From contig NZ_FPBO01000033.1 of NCBI RefSeq assembly GCF_900116645.1, forward strand, positions 1 through 64,000: 64,000 nt of DNA, written 5' to 3'. The translations under genes were made by a program, and so were the position numbers. Within the stretch, counting starts at the first letter, position 1. Every line of letters begins with the position of its first letter. The DNA is from Pseudoduganella namucuonensis. GTDB taxonomy: Bacteria; Pseudomonadota; Gammaproteobacteria; Burkholderiales; Burkholderiaceae_D. Below, in pieces: positions 8,778 through 15,378 of this stretch. The notes beneath the pieces are model-generated. The model did no database searches and was not told the origin of the DNA. It saw nothing but the letters and a program-made list of their open reading frames with translations.

Positions 8778-10238
8778 TCAGGACCGTTTCACCCGCACCG
8801 GCATCGGGAACGGCGCCGTGCGGTCCGGCATGGGCGCGCGGTCCGGCGGCGCCAGGCCGGTGACCAGGTCGGCGATGCGGATCGAGGCGCCGGTTTCGAA
8901 GCAGCGGTTGGCGGCCACGCCCACCAGGATGGAGTAGGCGCCGGCGCGCTCGTCGGAGACGCGCTTGTACTTGTCCGCCGGCGCGGCGCCGAAGATCTCG
9001 TCGAGCATGGCGTCGTCGCCGCCGCCGTGGCCGCCCGTGCCGGTCCAGGGCGTGATCTCGCGCGCGGCGCCGCGCAGTGGAATAACGCGCGTCGTCACCC
9101 CCTCGCTCTTGCTCTGCACCGCGGCCGCCCCGGCCACCCCGGCCGATTCCACGATGCTGTGCTCGATGCGCCCCCTGGTGCCGTTGAAGGCGATACGGTA
9201 GCCCTCCCATGCGTTGTAGGCCTGCAGCGCGTAGTTGAGCTGCACACCATTGTCGTAGCGGACCATCACGTTCATCGTGTCCTCGATGTTGATCTCCGGG
9301 CGCCAGACGCACTGGTCGCGGAAGTAGCCGTCGTGCTTTTCGTTGTCCAGATAGAGCTCCTTCAGGCCCTGGTCCGCCGCCAGGTCGAAGTAGAAGCTGC
9401 ACTTGGCCTTCTCGGTGCAGGTCAGGCAGCGCTCGTGGGCGCCCTGCAAGCCCATGCGCTTGGCCGTGGCCGGCGTGTAGAACTGGCGCGAGCCGAAAGC
9501 GTGCACCAGTTCCGGCTGGGCGCCCAGCCACCAGTTCACCAGGTCGAAATGGTGGGTGGCCTTGTGGATCATCAGGCCGCCGGAATTGGCCTTGTCGCTG
9601 TGCCAGCGGCGGAAATAGTCGGCGCCGTGCATGGTGTTGAGCAGCCAGGTGAAATCGACCGACAGCACGTCGCCGATCTCGCCGCTCATCAGCAGATCCT
9701 TGACCTGGGTGCGCGGTGGCGAATAGCGGTAGTTGAAGGTCACGCGGATATGGCGCCCGCTGCGCTTGACCGCGTCCAGGATGCGCTGGGCCTTGGCGGC
9801 GGTGGTGGTCATCGGCTTTTCGGTGATGACGTCGCAGCCCGCGTCGAGCGCACGCACGATGTAGTCGTCGTGGCTGGCGTCGGTGGTGGTGACGATGACG
9901 AATTGCGGCTTGGTCTCGCGGATCATGCGCTCGAAGTCGTCCGGCGCGTAGGCGCGCGGCTGGCCGGCGCCGGTTTCCGCGATCTTCCGGACCGCCAGCG
10001 CGGCGCGGCCGGCGTTGCGGTCGCACACCGCGACGACCTCGTTGCGGTCCTTGTATTTGCCCGTGATGGCCCTGGTGAACATGCGCGCCCGCGAGCCCAC
10101 GCCCACCACGGCGTAGCGTTTGCGGGTGCCGTCGCCGTCGGCGCCATATCCCGCGCCTGCCGCCAGCATCAAGCCGGCGGCGCCGGCCGCCTTCAACACG
10201 GTGCGCCGGTCGATCGGTCCGAGGCCTTGTTCGTTCAT
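8778..10238 (-). CDS. Tat-exported Gfo/Idh/MocA family oxidoreductase
   Basis: The 486-residue protein begins with a twin-arginine signal (IDRRTVLKAAGAAG, Arg11-Arg12). A Rossmann domain follows with VGVGSRARM and VCDRN, then the EKPMTTT motif of the family (Lys as candidate catalytic base) and the C-terminal substrate domain. A C-L-T-C...C cluster (CLTCTEKAKC) is seen in many secreted members of this family. Members oxidise or otherwise modify sugars with a tightly bound NAD(P); the folded cofactor explains Tat export. Its promoter carries the same triple operator as the pectin TonB receptor, so it is almost certainly part of the same uronate/pectin response. The exact reaction is unknown. 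Confidence 0.85.
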   Translation of the reverse strand: MNEQGLGPIDRRTVLKAAGAAGLMLAAGAGYGADGDGTRKRYAVVGVGSRARMFTRAITGKYKDRNEVVAVCDRNAGRAALAVRKIAETGAGQPRAYAPDDFERMIRETKPQFVIVTTTDASHDDYIVRALDAGCDVITEKPMTTTAAKAQRILDAVKRSGRHIRVTFNYRYSPPRTQVKDLLMSGEIGDVLSVDFTWLLNTMHGADYFRRWHSDKANSGGLMIHKATHHFDLVNWWLGAQPELVHAFGSRQFYTPATAKRMGLQGAHERCLTCTEKAKCSFYFDLAADQGLKELYLDNEKHDGYFRDQCVWRPEINIEDTMNVMVRYDNGVQLNYALQAYNAWEGYRIAFNGTRGRIEHSIVESAGVAGAAAVQSKSEGVTTRVIPLRGAAREITPWTGTGGHGGGDDAMLDEIFGAAPADKYKRVSDERAGAYSILVGVAANRCFETGASIRIADLVTGLAPPDRAPMPDRTAPFPMPVRVKRS

Positions 10239-10327
10239 CTGGGTTTCCCTTCACTGTCGGTTGCTGGTCTGGCGGCATGGGCTTGCCATGCCACGGAGGT
10301 GTATTCATGACACTGCTGCGATGAATA

Positions 10328-10381
10328 TGGTAGTGCCAGTCCAGCCCACCGGCAAGACCAATTTGAAAATTGGCTTGACCA
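10328..10381. promoter_or_regulatory. Triple GntR/FadR-type operator upstream of the oxidoreductase
   Basis: Sites TGGTAGTGCCA (10328-10338), CGGCAAGACCA (10350-10360) and TGGCTTGACCA (10371-10381) have centres 22 and 21 bp apart. They match the array in front of the TonB receptor, including the pairing of C with A, or T with G, at positions 4 and 8. They lie 90-143 bp upstream of the oxidoreductase ATG. Confidence 0.7.
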
Positions 10382-10404
10382 GTCAATTTTTTGACCGTTG
10401 AATG

Positions 10405-10435
10405 CGCGACGGCCGCCTCGAGGGCGGCCGTCGCG
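10405..10435 (-). terminator. Strong hairpin downstream of the cache-protein gene
   Basis: Perfect 13-bp stem (CGCGACGGCCGCC paired with GGCGGCCGTCGCG) with a 5-base loop, starting 16 bp after the stop of the minus-strand cache gene. There is no T-run on that side, so it may act as an mRNA end-stabiliser or a weak terminator. Confidence 0.55.
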
Positions 10436-10450
10436 TGATGACAGGGGTGG

Positions 10451-10909
10451 CTATTTCTTGTAGATGCCGCCGGCGATCAGCAAATCGTCAACCTTTTCAA
10501 TGTAGACGGTTTTCGGCTCGATCGCCTTGGTCACCGGGTTGGGCCAGCGGAAGTCGACCCAACCGCTGCCCTTGGTCTTGGCCAGATTGGTCTGCTCCTT
10601 GACGAACTGCTTGCCGTCCGTGTCCTTGATTTCCAAAATGTTCTTGTTGATCATCTTGGCGTTGGCGCCGTGCGCCAGCACCACGCCGTCCAGCGAGACG
10701 GCCACGATGTACAGCTCGCCCTTGACGAACCGGCCGGCGGGATTGTTGAACTCAGTGAAAGCCTTTTCCCTGTCCTGCCTCACCAGCTGCACCGCCTCCT
10801 TCACCAGCGCGACCGCCTCCTCGGTGGTGGCCGCCCGGGCGATGCCGCCGCCGCCCGCCATCAGCGCCACGCCCAGCCACAGGGCGGATTTCGTTATCAG
10901 TCGCTTCAT
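10451..10909 (-). CDS. Periplasmic single-cache domain protein
   Basis: The 152-residue protein starts at MKRLITKSALW, chosen because AAGGGAGA lies just upstream; a longer frame from 10942 has no such site. A signal peptide ends near GIARA (about 26). The mature part is one small cache-type sensor fold: a long first helix (TTEEAVALVKEAVQLVRQDREKAF), then FVKGELYIVAVSLDGVVLAHG, KMINKNILEIKDTDGK and WVDFRWPNP, ending at GGIYKK. Such standalone proteins have no output domain, so it probably binds a small ligand and presents it to a membrane partner, perhaps a chemoreceptor. It has its own terminator-like hairpin and no obvious operon partner. Confidence 0.75.
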   Translation of the reverse strand: MKRLITKSALWLGVALMAGGGGIARAATTEEAVALVKEAVQLVRQDREKAFTEFNNPAGRFVKGELYIVAVSLDGVVLAHGANAKMINKNILEIKDTDGKQFVKEQTNLAKTKGSGWVDFRWPNPVTKAIEPKTVYIEKVDDLLIAGGIYKK

Positions 10910-10993
10910 CTTGTCTCCCTTGGTTATGGTTATGACCGGCATGCCGTACCGGTGCTCTCATAGGTAGAAAGTACTACGGCTGAGCGGCCATTG

Positions 10994-11036
10994 ATAGAGC
11001 CTGGGCGCAACACTTGAATAGAGCATGGGCGCAACA
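10994..11036. repeat. Two 19-bp direct repeats with 24-bp period
   Basis: ATAGAGCCTGGGCGCAACA (10994-11012) recurs at 11018-11036 with one change (C to A at the eighth base). The copies lie about two and a half turns apart in the gap between the divergent cache and DUF3649 genes. They could be tandem activator sites or a small duplication. Confidence 0.6.
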
Positions 11037-11065
11037 AGCTGGATTCAATCCCCCTTCGATCTTTC

Positions 11066-11123
11066 TTACAAGGAGGACGATTCTTGTCATATAATAATGC
11101 GAACCATTCTCATTCGTATTATT
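11066..11123 (+). promoter_or_regulatory. Sigma70 promoter overlapped by a Fur box
   Basis: A perfect TATAAT (11090-11095) has a TTACAA at 11066-11071, 18 bp upstream. A 31-bp imperfect palindrome at 11093-11123 contains AATGCGAACCATTCTCATT, close to the Fur consensus, with outer arms AATAATGCG and CGTATTATT. Fur with iron would block the start site of the three-gene cassette downstream. An AGGAGG at 11071-11076 could serve a TTG start at 11084 but lies inside this promoter. Confidence 0.7.
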
Positions 11124-11137
11124 ATTACCATGGCGCC

Positions 11138-11431
11138 GTGACAACGAAACCCTCTCCCCTCCACCTCATCTCCCGCGTGGCCGCCAGCCTGCTGGGCGGC
11201 TACGCCTTCGTCTGGGGCTGCGTCACGCTGGGCATCGTGCTGCTGCTGGCGGCCGGCATGCCCTACGGCGAGGCGCAAACGCTGGCCTATCTGCTCGCCT
11301 TCCTGGTCTTCCTGGCCTGCTTCTGCTGGGCCTACGCGGCGGCAAGCCTGGCGCGCGTGTGGCTGGTGCTGGCCGGCGGCGGCGCCGCGATGACCGGCGC
11401 CGCCTGGCTGCTCACGCGCCTGCCCGCCTGA
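11138..11431 (+). CDS. DUF3649 small inner-membrane protein, iron-uptake cassette
   Basis: This protein has 97 residues from GTG at 11138, which gives the usual DUF3649 N-terminus, a short tail and then SRVAASLLGGYAFVWG. Three hydrophobic segments follow (about 15-38, 43-65 and 70-93), consistent with an inner-membrane protein. An in-frame TTG at 11084 with an AGGAGG site would add 18 His/Tyr/Asn-rich residues, but those codons are the Fur box itself, so the longer start was not chosen; it is not excluded. DUF3649, PepSY and DUF3325 genes commonly travel together near siderophore receptors. The biochemical role is unknown, probably in ferric-siderophore handling at the inner membrane. Confidence 0.75.
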   Translation: MTTKPSPLHLISRVAASLLGGYAFVWGCVTLGIVLLLAAGMPYGEAQTLAYLLAFLVFLACFCWAYAAASLARVWLVLAGGGAAMTGAAWLLTRLPA

Positions 11432-11454
11432 CGCCCACCCCAACGGAGTTATCC

Positions 11455-13128
11455 ATGTTTTCATCCTTCCGCCTGTCGATGGCCTGGCTGCACACCTGGT
11501 TCGGCCTGGTGCTGGGCTTCGTGCTGATGATCGTTTTCTTCTTCGGCACCCTGTCCGTGTTCGACCGCGAGATCGACCGCTGGGCCATCCCGCAAACCCG
11601 CTTCGAGCCGCAGCCCATGCCCTCGTACGACGCCATGCTGGCGCCCATCTTCAAACAGATCGCCCCCGAGGAAGAGGAGCTGGAGGCGGCGCGCGCCCGC
11701 GTCGGCGGGCCGCTGCCGGCCGCGATGCCGCCGATGAACTGGGGCGCCTACACCACCCACCGCGACCCGGTGCTGTCGCTGTTCGCCGAGTTCGCGGTGA
11801 GCAACAACCCCAAGGACCCGGACGACCACGTGCACGGCCACGTGACCATCGACCCGCGCAACGGCCAGGTCCTGCCGCACGACCGGCTCAAGATCGGCAG
11901 CGAGTTCTTCTACCCGATGCACTACAGCCTGCACCTGCAATGGAAGAACCTGGGCTACTGGGTGGTCGGGCTGGCGGCGCTGGCGATGCTGGCGGCGCTG
12001 GTCAGCGGCGTGGTCATGCACCGCAAGATCTTCCGCGAGCTGTTCACCTTCCGGCCGGACAAGCAAACCCAGCGCAGCGTGCTGGACCTGCACAACCTGA
12101 CCGGCGTGGTGGCCCTGCCCTTCCACTTCATCTTCGCGCTGAGCGGGCTGATCATCTTCGCCGGCATCTACCTGCCGGTGGGGGAAACCATGCTGAAGCC
12201 GAAGGCGCTGGAGCACGCCATGGCCGAGGCCAAGGCCAAGGGGCTGCCGTTCAAACCGGCCGGCGTGGCCGCGCCCCTGGCCTCGGTGGACGCGATGGTG
12301 GCCGAGGCCAAGCGCCGCTGGGCCGCGCGCGGCATGCCGGGCACGGTGGGCTTCCTGTCCGTGAACCACATCGGCGACGCCAACAGCTACGTCAGCATCT
12401 ACCGCGCCGGCAGCGACCGCGTCGCGCTGGTCGGGCAGGCGGTGCACTTCGACGGCGCCAGCGGCCGCGTGATCGTCGAGGAGCCGCCGCCGACCGCCGT
12501 TGCCGGCGTCAACGAATTCCTCACCGGCCTCCACCTGCAACACTTCGAGCACTGGCTGCTGCGCTGGTTCTACGTGCTGGGCGGCCTGGCGGGCTGCGCC
12601 TGCATCGCCACCGGCTTCATCTTCTTCGTCGAGAAGCGCAAGCGCCAGCACGCCAGGCAAGGCATCGCCGGCGCGCGCTGGGTCGACGCGCTGGCGGTGA
12701 CCACGGTGACCGGCATGCTGATCGCCGCCCTGGCGATGCTGGCCGCCAACCGCCTGCTGCCGGCCGACCTGCCGCATCGCGGCGACTGGGAAAGGAATGT
12801 GTTCTGGGGCGCGTGGCTGCTGGCCTTCCTGCACGCGTGGTGGCGCGGCGCGCCCGTGCTGGCGGCGCGCGTCGCCCCGGCGTGGCGCGAGCAATGCTGG
12901 ACGGTGGCCGCGCTGGCGGTGGCGGCGGTGCTGCTGAACGCCGTCACTACCGGCGACCACCTGTTCAAGACCGCCGGGGCGTATTGGCCGGTGGCGGGGC
13001 TGGACCTGGCCCTGTTGGCCAGCGCCGCCCTGGCCGTGGCGGCGGCACGGCGCCTGCGCCGCGGCGAGCGGGCCGCCGCCGCCGCGGCAACGGCCACCTC
13101 GAACGCGCTGGGAGGCTCGCATGCCTGA
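11455..13128 (+). CDS. PepSY-associated transmembrane protein, iron-uptake cassette
   Basis: The protein has 557 residues from ATG 11455 (GGAGT just upstream). It begins with SMAWLHTWFGLVLGF, the classic first helix of PepSY_TM proteins, continues with a periplasmic PepSY region (VHGHVTIDPRNGQVL, HYSLHLQW), and has further helices around LAALAMLAALVSGVVMHRKIFRELF, LHNLTGVVALPFHFIFALSG and the C-terminal third. Conserved His residues in WLHTW, MHYSLHL, LHNL and HLQHFEHW look like haem ligands. Related proteins (for example FsrB/PiuB-type) are thought to reduce ferric siderophores at the inner membrane. It sits between DUF3649 and DUF3325 and overlaps the latter by 8 bp, so the three are one Fur-repressed operon. 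Confidence 0.85.
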   Translation: MFSSFRLSMAWLHTWFGLVLGFVLMIVFFFGTLSVFDREIDRWAIPQTRFEPQPMPSYDAMLAPIFKQIAPEEEELEAARARVGGPLPAAMPPMNWGAYTTHRDPVLSLFAEFAVSNNPKDPDDHVHGHVTIDPRNGQVLPHDRLKIGSEFFYPMHYSLHLQWKNLGYWVVGLAALAMLAALVSGVVMHRKIFRELFTFRPDKQTQRSVLDLHNLTGVVALPFHFIFALSGLIIFAGIYLPVGETMLKPKALEHAMAEAKAKGLPFKPAGVAAPLASVDAMVAEAKRRWAARGMPGTVGFLSVNHIGDANSYVSIYRAGSDRVALVGQAVHFDGASGRVIVEEPPPTAVAGVNEFLTGLHLQHFEHWLLRWFYVLGGLAGCACIATGFIFFVEKRKRQHARQGIAGARWVDALAVTTVTGMLIAALAMLAANRLLPADLPHRGDWERNVFWGAWLLAFLHAWWRGAPVLAARVAPAWREQCWTVAALAVAAVLLNAVTTGDHLFKTAGAYWPVAGLDLALLASAALAVAAARRLRRGERAAAAAATATSNALGGSHA

Positions 13129-13438
13129 GTCCCTGATGCTGTTCGCCGCGCTGGCGCTCATCCTGGCCGGCGCCGCCTGGCTGGCGCTGTCGCTGGAAAG
13201 CCACTGGCGTCAGGTGCGCGGCGACCGTGCCGCCACGCCCTCCACGGTGCGCCTGCTGCGGGTGCTGGGCGCGTTGGCGCTGGGCGCCGGCTTGCTGCTC
13301 TGCCTGCGCGTGGACCACACGTCGATGGCGGCGCTGGTGTGGGTGATGGCGCTGGCGGCCGCCGCGCTGGCGGTCGCGTTCACGCTATCCTGGCGGCCAC
13401 GCCTGCTGGCGCCGCTGGTGGCGTGGATACGGCACTAG
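13121..13438 (+). CDS. DUF3325 small inner-membrane protein, iron-uptake cassette
   Basis: This 105-residue protein has three hydrophobic helices and the DUF3325 look: ALALILAGAAWLALSLESHW at the start, RLLRVLGALALGAGLLLCL in the middle and WVMALAAAALAVAFTLSW near the end. The ATG overlaps the end of the PepSY gene by 8 bp, indicating translational coupling. It is the third member of the iron cassette; function unknown. Its stop overlaps the stop of the convergent chemoreceptor gene by 4 bp, leaving no room for a separate terminator. Confidence 0.8.
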   Translation: MPESLMLFAALALILAGAAWLALSLESHWRQVRGDRAATPSTVRLLRVLGALALGAGLLLCLRVDHTSMAALVWVMALAAAALAVAFTLSWRPRLLAPLVAWIRH

Positions 13439-15087
13439 TGCGGTTTGAAAAACAGCGCCGGAATGGCGCCATGATTCCCTGAACCGCGCCTGCCTCCTCG
13501 AACGGCAGCCAGGCCGGCCGGCGCGCCCAGTTTGAACACGTCGATCGCCGCGCGCAGGCGCTCGGCCTGTTCGCGCAGGCTGTTGGCCGCCTCGGCGGAC
13601 TGCTCCACCATCGCGGCGTTCTGCTGGGTATTCCTGTCCATGTCGGCGACCGCGTGGTTGATCTGGTCGATGCCGGCGCTCTGCTCCGCGCTGGCCCCGG
13701 CCATGTCGGCCATGATGCCCTCCACCTGGCGCACCGAGGCGACGATGCCGGCCATGGTCGCGCCGGCGTCGGCCACCTGGCGGTCGCCCTCCTCCAGCCG
13801 CCGCACCGTGTCGTCGATCAGCAGCTTGATTTCCTTGGCCGCGGCGGCGGAGCGCTGGGCCAGGGCGCGCACCTCGCCCGCCACCACGGCGAAGCCGCGG
13901 CCCTGCGGGCCGGCCTTGGCCGCCTCCACCGAGGCGTTGAGCGCCAGCAGGTTGGTCTGGAAGGCGATGCCGTCGATCAGGCCGACGATGTCCTCGATGC
14001 GCTTGCCGGCCTTGCTGATCTCGCCCATCGTCGCCCCCACCCGCGCCACGGCCTCGCCGCCGCGCACCGCCACCGCCGTGGCCTGTCCCACCAGCTGGCT
14101 GGCCACCTGGGCGTTGCCCGCGTTCTGGCGCACGGCCAACGCCAGCTGCTCCATGCTGGAGGCGGTTTCCTCCAGGTTGGACGCCTGTCCCTCGGTGCGC
14201 CCGGACAGGTCCACATTGCCGGCGGCGATGTCGCGCGTGGCGGCGGCCATGGTGTCCACGTTGCCGCGCACGTCGCCGAGCATGGCCACCAGGTTCATGT
14301 TCATCTGCTGCATGGCGCGCAGCATTTGCCCGACGTCGTCGCGGCGGTCGGTCGCGATCTCGCGGCTCAAATCGCCGCCCGCGATGGCGCGCGCGGCCTC
14401 GATCGCCTTTTGCATGGGGATGCCCACCGAGTGCCGCACCGTGAATTCCAGCAGCGCGATGACCAGCACGCCGAGCGCCCCGGCGCAGGCGAACAGCGCG
14501 CCCAGGGGCCCGTCGAGCAGCGCCAGGCCGGCCACGCCGATGGCGGCGAACAGCATGGCGATGGCCATCAGCGCCCCGGCGATGCGCCAGCGCAGCGAGG
14601 AGCCCAGTACCCGCGACGCCAGCCCCGCCAGGCCGGCGCGCACCACCTGCCCCTGGCGCAGGGAGAGCCGCTGCGGGTTGCCTTCGCGGATGCCGCGGTA
14701 GACGCGCTCGGCCTGTTCCACCTCGGCGCGCACCGGCTTGCGGCGCACCGACAGGTAGCCCGTCACGACACCGCCCTCCTGCAGCGGCGTGGCATTGGCC
14801 TCCACCCAGTAGTAGCCGCCGTCCTTGCGGCGGTTTTTCACCAGCCCGCTCCACGGCAGGCCGGCCCGCAACGTGCGCCACAGGTCGTCGAACACCTCGG
14901 CCGGCATGTCCGGATGGCGCACCAGATTGTGCGGCGCGCCTAGCAGCTCATGCTCGGCGAAGCCGCTCGCTTCGATGAAATACGGATTCACATAGGTGAT
15001 CCGCCCCTTCAGGTCCGTCTTGGACACGATGTACTTGCCATCCGCCAGCGGATACTCGATGGCGGTGACGGGAAGATTTTGTCGCAT
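13435..15087 (-). CDS. Aer-like methyl-accepting chemotaxis protein with N-terminal PAS
   Basis: The 550-residue protein has a cytoplasmic PAS domain (about 15-125) with YVNPYFIEASGF, HNLVRHPDMP and WSGLVKNRRKDGGYYWVEA, the pattern of FAD-binding Aer receptors. A hydrophobic hairpin follows (about 165-215), then a HAMP (PMQKAIEAARAIAGGDLSREI) and a signalling domain with the hairpin tip IDGIAFQTNLLALNASVEAAKAG. It should report redox or energy state to CheA/CheW. There is no periplasmic sensor domain. An AAGGAAAG site precedes the ATG. A 63-residue ORF ends 12 bp upstream and may be co-transcribed. The Gly/Arg-rich last 30 residues after the signalling domain are not conserved in the family as far as I know. 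Confidence 0.9.
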   Translation of the reverse strand: MRQNLPVTAIEYPLADGKYIVSKTDLKGRITYVNPYFIEASGFAEHELLGAPHNLVRHPDMPAEVFDDLWRTLRAGLPWSGLVKNRRKDGGYYWVEANATPLQEGGVVTGYLSVRRKPVRAEVEQAERVYRGIREGNPQRLSLRQGQVVRAGLAGLASRVLGSSLRWRIAGALMAIAMLFAAIGVAGLALLDGPLGALFACAGALGVLVIALLEFTVRHSVGIPMQKAIEAARAIAGGDLSREIATDRRDDVGQMLRAMQQMNMNLVAMLGDVRGNVDTMAAATRDIAAGNVDLSGRTEGQASNLEETASSMEQLALAVRQNAGNAQVASQLVGQATAVAVRGGEAVARVGATMGEISKAGKRIEDIVGLIDGIAFQTNLLALNASVEAAKAGPQGRGFAVVAGEVRALAQRSAAAAKEIKLLIDDTVRRLEEGDRQVADAGATMAGIVASVRQVEGIMADMAGASAEQSAGIDQINHAVADMDRNTQQNAAMVEQSAEAANSLREQAERLRAAIDVFKLGAPAGLAAVRGGRRGSGNHGAIPALFFKPH

Positions 15088-15099
15088 GCTGTTCTTTCC

Positions 15100-15291
15100 T
15101 TATCTGCTAGCCCGGGTGACGGGCGGGTCGGCCTCGCCGGCGTTGGGCGGCGGCGGCGGGCGGCCGCCGTCGACGTCCAGCCGGTAGTAGTCGATGGCGG
15201 CCTGGAACGCCGCGCTCTGGCGCTCGCGCCGTCGCCGGGCTTCCGGCTCGGCGCAGTCGCGCTGCGCGGCCTGATCGATGATGGTTCTCAT
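15100..15291 (-). CDS. Small hypothetical protein, 63 residues
   Basis: No family is recognised. The frame has a strong AGGAGGGAA ribosome site 8-10 bases before its ATG and ends 12 bp before the Aer-like gene on the same strand, so both features support real translation. The product is charged: an N-terminal acidic/basic half with an ARRRRERQSAAFQAAIDYYRLD helix-like segment and a C-terminal G-R-P5-N-A-G stretch. There is no signal peptide or membrane segment. Candidate role: leader or accessory to the receptor; not established. Confidence 0.5.
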   Translation of the reverse strand: MRTIIDQAAQRDCAEPEARRRRERQSAAFQAAIDYYRLDVDGGRPPPPPNAGEADPPVTRASR

Positions 15292-15331
15292 GTGGTGTTC
15301 CCTCCTGTCCCCGTCTCCGCCGTGGTGGGGA

Positions 15332-15363
15332 GGCGCCAGCCCCGGCGGCGGCGGGCTGGCGCC
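15332..15363 (-). terminator. Hairpin downstream of the RND/TolC operon
   Basis: Perfect 11-bp arms GGCGCCAGCCC (15332-15342) and GGGCTGGCGCC (15353-15363) with a 10-base loop, starting 16 bp after the TolC stop. No T-run follows on the minus strand, so it is a probable but not textbook end of the efflux transcript. Confidence 0.5.
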
Positions 15364-15378
15364 AACGACCGTCCCTTC

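Noticed and set aside
8592..10381. The repeated 11-bp sites as a CRISPR-like or mobile repeat
   Set aside because: The units are only 11 bp, degenerate and spaced by 10-11 bp, and are placed in promoters; they fit operators, not CRISPR repeats or transposon ends.
13435..13438. A terminator between DUF3325 and the Aer-like gene
   Set aside because: The two convergent genes overlap by 4 bp at their stops and no hairpin is present.
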